DNA from: an uncultured Pseudomonadota bacterium
GTDB taxonomy: Bacteria > SAR324 > NAC60-12
DNA: 8,177 bases
Reading direction: 5' to 3'
Assembly (NCBI GenBank): GCA_913056375.1
Contig: CAJXNF010000112.1
Coordinates: 1 to 8,177, forward strand
Shown: one piece after another, positions 1-6,214 of the stretch
How positions within the stretch are numbered: the stretch's first letter is position 1
How the letters are laid out: every line of letters begins with the position of its first letter
Program-made: the position numbers and the translations under genes
The notes under the pieces: generated by a model
What the model was told of the DNA's origin: nothing
Database searches by the model: none
Seen by the model: only the letters and a program-made list of their open reading frames with translations

Positions 1-1045
1 TTGAGAAGTTTTCAATAAATCCGGCCAAGTCTGCATCGGGATTATATACCCGAGACAGATCCCGAATTTCGTTAGGAGTGAGCACACAGCCATTCAAGAA
101 CTGACGTTCATAAGCATCGACGTTGGATGCATTCACAGGAATGAGGCTGAAGTCAGGCTGGGTATCTTCAATGGGGAATCCATGCAAATAGTCATAAAGA
201 TGAATCATTGCAAAACCACCCCCCATCCAGTGTCCCCCAATGCTGAAAGACAACTTACCATCACGGATATTTTGAGCGACTTGCTCGTCTATATCACAGG
301 TAATGACGTCAATATCCGTTCGTCCAGCTTGTTCAAGAGCGAATTGTGCACCGAGACCAGCTGTTGCACCTAAAACAATAATCGCATCAATTTCATCTTC
401 TCCAAAACGTGCGACGTACTGCTCCGCATACTTGATTCCGGTCTCCCGACTCAGTCGATCTCGACCTTCCATGATCACTTCCGCATCTGGGTACTTGTCA
501 ATCACTCTCTGAGCCCCTGCCCAAATATATTGAGTTGTGATGACATCCTTTGGATTCCAAATCATTGCAATCTTGCGATGACCATCATCAATTGCCGCTT
601 GAGCCATAGCCGCACCCCAAGCATCCAGATTGGTACCCATTTGTCCAATCAAGAACTGACCCTTGTACTCTTTCTCATAGTCAGCAACCACTACTCTTCC
701 AGCCGTCATACCAGGAATACGATTGCGTTCTAGAAGTCTTGCTACCTGAGCTCCAGCAGGTGAAGTCAATGGGTTGAAGACCATTGCATCTGGCTGACGG
801 GCTACTAGAGACTCGGCCTGACTCACGTGTTTACTTTCACTGTTTTCATCGTCAGCAAGGATTTGTTCAATATTCAATGCTCTTGCGACACATTCTTGAA
901 AACGGTGGCGATTAATCACCCAAGGATTGGTCTGGGGTTGCCCTAAATCCGCAAATACCAAGTCCTTGCGGGGTGTTACTGCTTCAGCAAAAGGAATCGG
1001 CGCCAACATCAATACGCCAAGCAACCCATGAAGAAATCGTCTCAT
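1..1045 (-). CDS. Periplasmic sugar-binding protein of a CUT2-type ABC importer (3' end cut by window edge)
   Basis: This is the solute receptor that would bind a monosaccharide or similar small polyol in the periplasm and hand it to the permease encoded just upstream. I translated it by hand: the frame is open from the ATG at 1045 to the left edge, giving 348 residues with no stop. The first 22 residues are a signal peptide (MRRF start, hydrophobic core LLGVLMLA, cleavage likely after AEA). The body looks like the RbsB/Peripla_BP_4 fold: VFADLGQPQTNPW near 30-42, a QPDAMVFNPLTSPAG strand-loop at 84-98, IDAIIVLGATAGLGAQFAL at 219-236, and ITCDIDEQVAQNIRDGKLSFSIGGHWMGGG at 248-277, where this family usually has its hinge and sugar contacts. 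Relatives run about 310-380 residues, so little is missing. AGAGG lies 5 bases before the ATG. It is unusual for the receptor to come last in the operon. Ligand unknown. Confidence 0.9.
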   Translation of the reverse strand, partial: MRRFLHGLLGVLMLAPIPFAEAVTPRKDLVFADLGQPQTNPWVINRHRFQECVARALNIEQILADDENSESKHVSQAESLVARQPDAMVFNPLTSPAGAQVARLLERNRIPGMTAGRVVVADYEKEYKGQFLIGQMGTNLDAWGAAMAQAAIDDGHRKIAMIWNPKDVITTQYIWAGAQRVIDKYPDAEVIMEGRDRLSRETGIKYAEQYVARFGEDEIDAIIVLGATAGLGAQFALEQAGRTDIDVITCDIDEQVAQNIRDGKLSFSIGGHWMGGGFAMIHLYDYLHGFPIEDTQPDFSLIPVNASNVDAYERQFLNGCVLTPNEIRDLSRVYNPDADLAGFIENFS

Positions 1046-1062
1046 GCTACCTCTTCAGAAAA

Positions 1063-1091
1063 ATTATATTTTTATTCAAAAACTGATTAAA
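1063..1091 (-). promoter_or_regulatory. Candidate promoter in front of the sugar-binding protein gene
   Basis: On the minus strand a perfect TATAAT (1068-1063) sits 17 bases downstream of a weak -35-like TTTAAT (1091-1086). Transcription would start near 1056 and give a leader of only about 11 bases that still includes the AGAGG ribosome site. The -10 lies inside a near-palindrome AAAAATTATATTTTT (1059-1073), so a repressor could overlap it. An extra promoter here would let the receptor be made in excess over the permease. The weak -35 and the AT-rich surroundings keep confidence low. Confidence 0.35.
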
Positions 1092-1125
1092 GCAAAATAT
1101 CGAGTACATCTCTTCACATAGGCCC

Positions 1126-1167
1126 TCCTGTACTAGGGTTGACTGAATGACAGGAAATACACTCCTG
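1126..1167 (-). promoter_or_regulatory. Possible alternative hairpins in the permease-to-receptor gap
   Basis: In minus-strand RNA the segment at 1155-1150 (TCCTGT) can pair either with the upstream CAGGA at 1167-1163 or with the downstream ACAGGA at 1131-1126. The two pairings exclude each other. Neither is followed by a run of T, so this is not a normal terminator. It could be a processing or stability element that sets the receptor level, but arms of 5-6 bp can easily arise by chance. Confidence 0.2.
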
Positions 1168-1179
1168 CCTCAAAAAAAA

Positions 1180-2244
1180 CTATTTAACTACATCGATCTG
1201 CTTTCTGTTGAGTGAAATAGCAATTGCGGTGATTAACAAAAGTCCCCTGGCTATTCTGCTCCATGAAGGGGGAACCCCGGCTATTGTCAAACCGTTTGCT
1301 ACGATTGTCAGTGTTAACGCCCCTACCACTGTTTTTAGGACACTACCGTAGCCTCCTGTGAGGACTGTTCCGCCGAGGGCAACCGCTGCAATGGCATCCA
1401 ACTCCAGCATTTCGCCTGCTTGCACTGTGGCGGCTCCTGAGCGGGCAAGATTGATGAATGAAGCCAGTCCGACCATAAAGCCTGCGGCAGCAAATACTTG
1501 AATTTTAAACCAATTGACTGAGATGCCAGTTAATCGTAAGACTTTTTCATTGCCCCCAAGCGCTTTTAATTGTTGACCAAAGACAGTTTTTTCATAAACG
1601 ACCCAGAGCAATACAGCGACGATCACTGTGAAGTAAAGAATCTGCGGAAATTGCCCCAAATCTAGGAGCCATTTTGCTTCAATTGAAGTGATGTTGCTAT
1701 TGCTCATTGGCTGATCACTTACATAAATGGAACGGCCATCTGACACAATCACGAGAACAGCCCGAACGATAATGAGCATCGCCAACGTGGTTACAAAAGA
1801 GGAGATTTTGAAAAGCGAGAAGATCGTCCCATTCAGTACACCAATGAAAACGGCCGAAAATATTCCAACCAGAAAACCCAACTCGCCGAACCAAAGCATT
1901 CCCAAGGCGGCCATGTAGGCGCTAAAACCCAAATTAGAGCCCACAGAGATATCGATAGAACCTGTGGTGACAACAAGCAACTGTGCAAAAGCCAAGAGCA
2001 ACAGAACAGGAGTTTGTTGTGCGATGAACGTCCAGTTTCGGACAGACATGAATCTGTCTCCACTGATGAACCAGAATAAAAGGATCACCAGTGTGATCGC
2101 AATAAACGGGACGTTATCACGAATACGACTAATCCAGACTCTTCCTTCGGGAGAATCCCATGAGGGTAAGCTCAATTGATTCATCATTGATTTGGGCTTA
2201 TCTTTTGTTCCGAGAATGTGCTTTTGGGGGCCATTGCCATTCAA
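1180..2244 (-). CDS. CUT2-type (ribose/fructose-like) sugar ABC transporter permease
   Basis: This integral inner-membrane subunit forms the translocation path for the sugar. It has 354 residues, typical of RbsC/FrcC-type permeases (BPD_transp_2 family). Residues 1-43 are hydrophilic and cytoplasmic, followed by about 8-10 hydrophobic segments beginning at VPFIAITLVILLFWFI (45-60). Family marks include GSIDISVG at 95-102, the coupling-loop-like ALGGNEKVLRLTGI at 228-241, and ELDAIAAVALGGTVLTGG at 281-298, near-invariant in this family. The chosen start is TTG at 2244: AAGGA lies 3 bases upstream, and the gene then begins 8 bp after the ATPase stop. The first in-frame ATGs (residues 20-21) have no good ribosome site. 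The two nearby ATGs in GATGGCAATGG-like sequence are out of frame. The gene ends in TAG followed directly by a run of T. Substrate range is not determinable. Confidence 0.93.
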   Translation of the reverse strand: MNGNGPQKHILGTKDKPKSMMNQLSLPSWDSPEGRVWISRIRDNVPFIAITLVILLFWFISGDRFMSVRNWTFIAQQTPVLLLLAFAQLLVVTTGSIDISVGSNLGFSAYMAALGMLWFGELGFLVGIFSAVFIGVLNGTIFSLFKISSFVTTLAMLIIVRAVLVIVSDGRSIYVSDQPMSNSNITSIEAKWLLDLGQFPQILYFTVIVAVLLWVVYEKTVFGQQLKALGGNEKVLRLTGISVNWFKIQVFAAAGFMVGLASFINLARSGAATVQAGEMLELDAIAAVALGGTVLTGGYGSVLKTVVGALTLTIVANGLTIAGVPPSWSRIARGLLLITAIAISLNRKQIDVVK

Positions 2245-2247
2245 CTT

Positions 2248-2252
2248 TCCTT
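2248..2252 (-). promoter_or_regulatory. Ribosome binding site that supports the TTG start of the permease
   Basis: AAGGA on the minus strand lies in the 8 bp between the ATPase stop (TGA at 2253-2255) and the TTG at 2242-2244. The spacing of 3 bases is short but usable. It is the only SD-like site near any in-frame start, so it favours TTG over the internal Met20/Met21. Confidence 0.5.
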
Positions 2253-2999
2253 TCAGCCCGTTGTAATAGCTTTAACAAGCTCGTCGATGGTCACCTCATT
2301 CCGCAAAAATTCCTTGGAGGTGTGTCCTTGATGTACGACGACCAAGCGATCAGCTAATCTAAAAACTTGATCCAAATTATGGCTAATCAAGATGGTTGCG
2401 GTATTCCTTTTTCGAATTTCGTTGATTACTCTTTCCACCTGCTGTGTTTCATTCGGCCCCAAGGCTGCTGTGGGCTCATCAAGGATGACAATCTCTTTTC
2501 CCCAAGCGATGGCCCGCCCAATGGCAATGCTTTGTTGCTGGCCTCCAGACATTTCTGAAATTGGACGTTTGAGACTCTGCACTGTCTCCACCTTGAGTTC
2601 TGCAAGCACTTCTCTCGTTTTGGCCTGCATTTGCTTCACGTCTACAAAAATCCCAAATTTTTTCGGAATTCTGCCGAGGAAAAGGTTGTAAGGGGCTGTC
2701 ATGTTTGGAACGATTGCCAAATCCTGATAAACAACTTCAACGCCCATTTGCCTGATAAAACCGACACTGTGATCTTGCCGGGTTATCTTAGTTCCTCGAA
2801 TGCTGATGTGACCACGATCAGGTGTAAGAACACCGGCAATGATTTTTATCAAGGTCGATTTACCAGCACCATTAGCGCCTACAATTGCGAGGACTTCTCC
2901 AGGGAACAGATTGAGTGAGCCTTCTCGAAGCGCTTCAACTCCGCCAAAAGATTTACTAACTCCATTAACTTCTAAGATTGGTTTAGAGTTACTATTCAT
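2253..2999 (-). CDS. Single-domain ABC transporter ATPase of the sugar importer
   Basis: This is the cytoplasmic ATPase that powers the importer with the permease encoded 8 bp downstream. At 248 residues it has one complete nucleotide-binding domain: Walker A GANGAGKST (41-49), Q-loop Gln92 in VVYQDLAIVPNMT, signature SGGQQQ (151-156), Walker B VILDEP (171-176), the TAALG stretch (177-181) typical of sugar ATPases, and H-loop His207 in LISHNLDQVF. RbsA/XylG-type partners are fused doubles of about 500 residues. This one is a single unit, as in FrcA of Sinorhizobium, so it presumably works as a homodimer. The ATG shares one base with the stop of the upstream kinase gene (TAATG), implying translational coupling. 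All catalytic motifs are intact. Confidence 0.95.
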   Translation of the reverse strand: MNSNSKPILEVNGVSKSFGGVEALREGSLNLFPGEVLAIVGANGAGKSTLIKIIAGVLTPDRGHISIRGTKITRQDHSVGFIRQMGVEVVYQDLAIVPNMTAPYNLFLGRIPKKFGIFVDVKQMQAKTREVLAELKVETVQSLKRPISEMSGGQQQSIAIGRAIAWGKEIVILDEPTAALGPNETQQVERVINEIRKRNTATILISHNLDQVFRLADRLVVVHQGHTSKEFLRNEVTIDELVKAITTG

Positions 3000-3775
3000 T
3001 AGTGACTCGTTTGCAAAGTCGTGTCACGCACCATTTCAAGTCGTTCTGAACCAGATTTCATTTTCCAGGCTACTTCAGTATCTGCGCACAAACTATCATT
3101 CAATACTCTCTGTACATTGGGCTTGTCTGTCCGTTCATAATGAGCTTCTACCTCTTCTAAGGTAGTTCCACCTCGTAACTTACGAGACTTGAGGCGATCT
3201 ATAACTTGATGTTCCTCAGCAAATATAAAGATGCTCCAATCTGCAGAATTCTTAAGCTGGTTCCAAGGATATTCGTCAAGTAAGGTCCAATTGCCTTCTA
3301 GTAGTACTACATCAGATTCTAGTAAAACTTGATCTGGAATTGGTTCATGTAAATTTCGATCGTAAAGAGGCCAGCTTACTTGTTTATGATTCACTGATTC
3401 CCATTTTTTTATGAGGCCTTCTACATCATAGCTTACAGGAGATCCCTTTAATTTTGATAATGGTATTTGATGGCCATGATGTTCAATGGTTTTTGAGTTC
3501 ATGTAATTCATCGAAAAATGGAAACCATCAATTCCTACCACCTGTATCGATAAACCTTCCTGCATTTTGCTCATTTCGACTAGCGCTGCAGCAAAAGTTG
3601 ATTTTCCACTGCCTGGTGGACCAGCTAAAATTATTTTTGTGATAGCTCTAGGCTTTTCTTTCTGAAAATATATTTTTTTTATTTTTTTAAGTATTGGATG
3701 ATAAAGAAATCTAAGTTCTTCCTCAGTGATTTCAATTCTGTAATCATACCCATTAATTTTTAAACTAAGATTCAT
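2999..3775 (-). CDS. P-loop kinase of the YggC/FrcK type, probable sugar or nucleoside kinase
   Basis: This is a predicted small-molecule kinase of the uridine kinase/phosphoribulokinase-like P-loop group. From the ATG at 3775 it has 258 residues: Walker A GPPGSGKST (52-60), the acceptor-side motif GIDGFHFSM (80-88), PLYDRNLHEP (136-145), the strand VVLLEGNW (156-163), and a C-terminal RLKSRKLRGG...YERTDKPNVQRVL lid region (194-223). This pattern recalls E. coli YggC and, as established for the fructose importer locus frcBCAK, the transporter-linked kinase FrcK; neither has a firmly known substrate that I can cite. The N-terminus MNLSLKINGYDYRIEI matches the YggC type, which favours the ATG at 3775. 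A TTG at 3802 would add nine residues and overlap the PfkB gene by 14 bases, and the ribosome site is weak in either case. A TAATG junction links it to the ATPase. The gene is notably AT-rich. Confidence 0.85.
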   Translation of the reverse strand: MNLSLKINGYDYRIEITEEELRFLYHPILKKIKKIYFQKEKPRAITKIILAGPPGSGKSTFAAALVEMSKMQEGLSIQVVGIDGFHFSMNYMNSKTIEHHGHQIPLSKLKGSPVSYDVEGLIKKWESVNHKQVSWPLYDRNLHEPIPDQVLLESDVVLLEGNWTLLDEYPWNQLKNSADWSIFIFAEEHQVIDRLKSRKLRGGTTLEEVEAHYERTDKPNVQRVLNDSLCADTEVAWKMKSGSERLEMVRDTTLQTSH

Positions 3776-3788
3776 TACTACAGATAAT

Positions 3789-4724
3789 TCAGTTTGCCTC
3801 AAAAAGAAATTTTAACTCTTCTTTTTGGACACTTGCACCTAGTTGTTGTACTGATAAAGCAGCAACTTTAGATCCAAAATCTGCACACCACCTCAGTGGT
3901 TGCCCGTTGCTTAGGCCATAGATGAATCCAGCATTAAAATTATCACCAGCACCAGTAGTATCAACGACTTCGGATTTCTCAGCAATTGCAGGCAACTCCA
4001 AACTAATTTCATTATTCAGAACAAATACTCCTTCAGAACCAAGCTTAAGAACAACGTTCTTAACTCCTTTTCTCACAAAGAATTTTGCAAGCTCTTCTGG
4101 TTTTTCGCCTGGATATAAGAAACCAAGGTCATCAGCGCTGGGCATCAAGTAATCTACAAAAGGTAAGCAAGATTCAAATACTCCCTTGTGTAATCCAGAA
4201 ATACCCCAGGTTTCATCAAGAATCGTTAAAATACCTCGTCGTTGAGCAGTTTCGAACAATTCACAAAGTGGCGTTCCATCAATCATTGGCAGATTGAAAA
4301 GATCTGGATAAAGGAGAATATCGCAGTCAAATAATTCCTTAAGTTCCAAATCGTTAAGCTTAAAATCTGAAAGCGCACCATGATAAGACATGAAACTGCG
4401 TTCACCTACTTGATCAACACCAACGATAACCGTTGATGTAGATCTTTTTTCTGATCTTCTTAAGGTGCTCTTTGTCTGTACACCAGCAGTATTTAGTTCT
4501 TCCTGAAGATAGTCTCCCTGTAGGTCATTTCCAATTTTGCTAAATAATTTTACGCTAGTCCCTAACTTTGCCAGAGTCAGCGAGCAATTCGTGGCTCCAC
4601 CTCCGGGAGAAGATTTAAGCTCATCAACAAAAATATTAGTTCGAATTTTTGGTTGTGGATATTTTGTGATAGGGCTCAACAAAATATCAACCAAACAACT
4701 GCCAATGCAATTTACTGTTTTCAT
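3789..4724 (-). CDS. PfkB-family carbohydrate kinase (ribokinase-like fold)
   Basis: It phosphorylates a sugar or related alcohol with ATP in the cytoplasm, most likely the compound brought in by this importer. The 311 residues match the usual family length. The N-terminal glycine-rich sugar-binding region is GGGATNCSLTLAKLG (41-55), followed by SKIGNDLQGDYLQEEL (62-77). The C-terminal signature DTTGAGDNFNAGF (255-267) carries the anion-hole glycines and the catalytic base Asp261. The family NXXE metal/phosphate motif is expected after the strand VDYLMP, where the sequence reads SADD (196-199), so Asn and Glu are replaced by Ser and Asp; this may be a subfamily trait. The ATG at 4724 has AAGAAG 9 bases upstream. 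The gene follows the ROK regulator by 43 bp, and the next kinase begins 13 bp after its stop. Ribokinase, fructokinase, adenosine kinase and 1-phosphofructokinase-like roles cannot be separated by eye. Confidence 0.92.
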   Translation of the reverse strand: MKTVNCIGSCLVDILLSPITKYPQPKIRTNIFVDELKSSPGGGATNCSLTLAKLGTSVKLFSKIGNDLQGDYLQEELNTAGVQTKSTLRRSEKRSTSTVIVGVDQVGERSFMSYHGALSDFKLNDLELKELFDCDILLYPDLFNLPMIDGTPLCELFETAQRRGILTILDETWGISGLHKGVFESCLPFVDYLMPSADDLGFLYPGEKPEELAKFFVRKGVKNVVLKLGSEGVFVLNNEISLELPAIAEKSEVVDTTGAGDNFNAGFIYGLSNGQPLRWCADFGSKVAALSVQQLGASVQKEELKFLFEAN

Positions 4725-4743
4725 TTAAAAATACTTCTTGGCA

Positions 4744-4760
4744 GTTATGTTTTTGATAAC
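4744..4760. promoter_or_regulatory. Inverted repeat in the regulator-to-PfkB gap
   Basis: GTTAT and ATAAC arms of 5 bp are separated by 7 bases. The repeat lies inside the 43 bp between the ROK stop and the PfkB start. There is no T-run for a terminator. It could be a protein-binding site or a weak hairpin, and 5 bp arms are near chance level. Confidence 0.2.
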
Positions 4761-4767
4761 ACTCTTC

Positions 4768-5955
4768 TCAAAGCAATTCACTTTGAATGACGTGATGAAA
4801 ACTCCCATTAATGACTAAATCTGTCTGTGGAGCTAACTGAAAATTTATATTTTTAAAAACGCTGGGTAGCGTACTCGTTTGAAGATGGCTTTTGATGATA
4901 TTTAGGAAACGTTCCCCAAATCTCGCGTATTCATCACCAATCACAATCAAATCCGGATTGATCAAATTGATACAGTTGATGAGCCCTTGTGCTAGGTATT
5001 TAGCGACGATTTCAACTTCCTTCACTACCACGGGTTGTTGCTCGTGATACGCAACTACCACTTCTTCAAAAGATATCGATCTCGACGATATCTCCTGCCA
5101 ATTCACCTCAAGGTTTCTAAGCAAAGCCAGACTGGAACTATAGATTTCCAGGCAACCCCGATTCCCGCACTTACAAAGAGGACCGTTTAGATCAATTGAA
5201 GTATGTCCAATTTCGCCTGCTGTACCGAGACTTCCCCGAAACACCTCTCCACTCAGCACCAAACCTGAACCAATTCCTTGCCCTGCGGATAGGTAGAGAG
5301 TCACTTTTGAGTTCGAATCCAACCCTTGAGAAATCCAAACTGCTAGTGCAGCTGCTTTGGCATCGTGTTTTGAATAAACAGGAATCTGCTGGTAATGCAC
5401 TCTCAAGCGCTGAATTAGATCAAACTGACGCCAATCCGTTGTCTCTGTAATCAAGGCTATTCTTTCTGAATCTTCCAAGAATGGTCCTGGCAGAGTAACC
5501 CCGATTCCCAACAAATTTTCTTTGCACAGATCCAAAAAGGAGTTCAGAGACTCAACGATTTGTTCAAAAATATTTTCTGCTGTGCTGATCGGCTTTATCT
5601 GGACCTCAGCAGACTTCAGTATTGAACCTCTCAAATCCAACATAGCTACTTGAAAGTTGAGACGTTGCAGCCTAACCACTAAAACTCGATGAGGGTCCGC
5701 CGCTATCCTCAACCCGATTGAACGCCTACCTCTCTGATTTTCTCCTTTCTGAAGTATGCTTTCTTCGACAAAGCCGTCATCGACTAATTGCTGGACTACT
5801 CTCGTTACAGTAGATGCATCTAAGCTTGAGCTCTCAACAATCTCGGTTCTAGAGCATAATTTTTTTTCATAAATCAGACGCAGGATGACTCGGCGATTGA
5901 ATTCTTGAACGCTCTTGACAGTCAGCCCACGGCTACGCATCTCGCTTAACATCAT
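4768..5955 (-). CDS. ROK-family transcriptional regulator (NagC/Mlc/XylR-like)
   Basis: This is a DNA-binding sugar-responsive regulator, very probably the local repressor or activator of the downstream kinase and importer genes. Its 395 residues match NagC/Mlc-type regulators. The N-terminal winged helix-turn-helix spans about 18-85: SRTEIVESSSLDASTVTRVV holds the recognition helix and the wing is GENQRGRRSIGLRI. The ROK domain follows: GIGVTLPGPF (150-159), the HDAKAAALA loop with Asp198 (usual form NDANAAALAE), GQGIGSGLVLSGEVFRG (225-241), GEIGHTSID (248-256), and the zinc motif CKCGNRGCLE (Cys261, 263, 268). The first phosphate loop, DxGGT in true sugar kinases, is replaced by VRLQRLN near 94-100, so ATP-dependent kinase activity is unlikely. 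The ATG at 5955 is followed at once by a second ATG, and GAGAG lies upstream. A 14 bp palindrome 12 bp before the start suggests autoregulation. Confidence 0.93.
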   Translation of the reverse strand: MMLSEMRSRGLTVKSVQEFNRRVILRLIYEKKLCSRTEIVESSSLDASTVTRVVQQLVDDGFVEESILQKGENQRGRRSIGLRIAADPHRVLVVRLQRLNFQVAMLDLRGSILKSAEVQIKPISTAENIFEQIVESLNSFLDLCKENLLGIGVTLPGPFLEDSERIALITETTDWRQFDLIQRLRVHYQQIPVYSKHDAKAAALAVWISQGLDSNSKVTLYLSAGQGIGSGLVLSGEVFRGSLGTAGEIGHTSIDLNGPLCKCGNRGCLEIYSSSLALLRNLEVNWQEISSRSISFEEVVVAYHEQQPVVVKEVEIVAKYLAQGLINCINLINPDLIVIGDEYARFGERFLNIIKSHLQTSTLPSVFKNINFQLAPQTDLVINGSFHHVIQSELL

Positions 5956-5967
5956 TTATTTTCTCTC

Positions 5968-5981
5968 AGAAATTAATTTCT
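5968..5981. promoter_or_regulatory. Perfect 14 bp palindrome, candidate ROK operator
   Basis: AGAAATTAATTTCT is identical to its reverse complement and ends 12 bp before the ROK start codon. The half-site ATTTCTAA recurs as a direct repeat at 5976-5983 and 5993-6000, one and a half helical turns apart. ROK regulators generally bind AT-rich inverted repeats, so autorepression and control of the whole operon is a natural guess. A match in an AT-rich stretch may also be fortuitous. Confidence 0.45.
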
Positions 5982-6060
5982 AACATCAATTTATTTCTAA
6001 TTGCAACAAAAAATTTAGTATTCAAGAAACTATTTCAAAATTTTGACCTATGAGGTGAGG
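5982..6060 (-). promoter_or_regulatory. Probable promoter region of the regulator-kinase-importer operon
   Basis: This AT-rich stretch upstream of the ROK gene should hold the main operon promoter. No convincing -35/-10 pair stands out. The best minus-strand reading is TTGAAA near 6039 with TAAATT 15 bases on, which is a short spacing. A second perfect palindrome, TCAAAATTTTGA (6035-6046), overlaps that -35 candidate and could be another regulator site. Confidence 0.3.
6035..6046. promoter_or_regulatory. Perfect 12 bp palindrome upstream of the ROK gene
   Basis: TCAAAATTTTGA equals its reverse complement and lies about 80 bp from the ROK start, overlapping the only plausible -35. Its sequence differs from the 5968-5981 palindrome, so if it is functional it may bind another factor. 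Confidence 0.3.
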
Positions 6061-6214
6061 CGGACGTTGGAAGGAAATTGGAGAGATCAGCAGCTGAAGC
6101 CTATAGTCTTCTAGGGTTCTGGCTGGAATTTGAAGAATTTGAATTGAGAGAGTGCACAACTATTTTTTCGATAGTCGAATCAGACTTGCCAAGAGAAAAC
6201 TAACTGTGGTGAGT
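6061..6214. other. Intergenic stretch between the DUF4198 gene and the operon promoter, no gene seen
   Basis: I see no coding frame with a credible start and ribosome site and no GC-rich hairpin followed by T. Two small things are present: a tandem pair of the 9-mer GAATTTGAA (6126-6143) and an inverted repeat ACTAT-7-ATAGT (6159-6175). How transcription of the DUF4198 gene stops before the ROK gene is not evident. Confidence 0.5.

Noticed and set aside
182..733. Plus-strand frames opposite the sugar-binding protein gene
   Set aside because: They have no ribosome sites or family features and lie wholly antisense to a well-supported coding frame.
1171..1182. Run of eight T after the permease stop as a terminator
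   Set aside because: No stable GC-containing stem precedes the T-run, so it lacks the hairpin needed for intrinsic termination.
1833..2063. Minus-strand overlapping frame inside the permease
   Set aside because: It is an out-of-frame shadow on the same strand as the permease, Leu/Ser/Trp-rich as expected from reading membrane-protein codons in another frame.
3776..3802. TTG start giving a longer YggC-like kinase that overlaps the PfkB gene
   Set aside because: The ATG at 3775 gives an N-terminus (MNLSLKINGYDY) that fits the YggC family. The extra nine residues add nothing recognisable, though weak ribosome sites leave some doubt.
6126..6143. Tandem 9-mer GAATTTGAA as a functional repeat or iteron
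   Set aside because: Only two copies in AT-rich intergenic DNA, with no replication or integration gene nearby.
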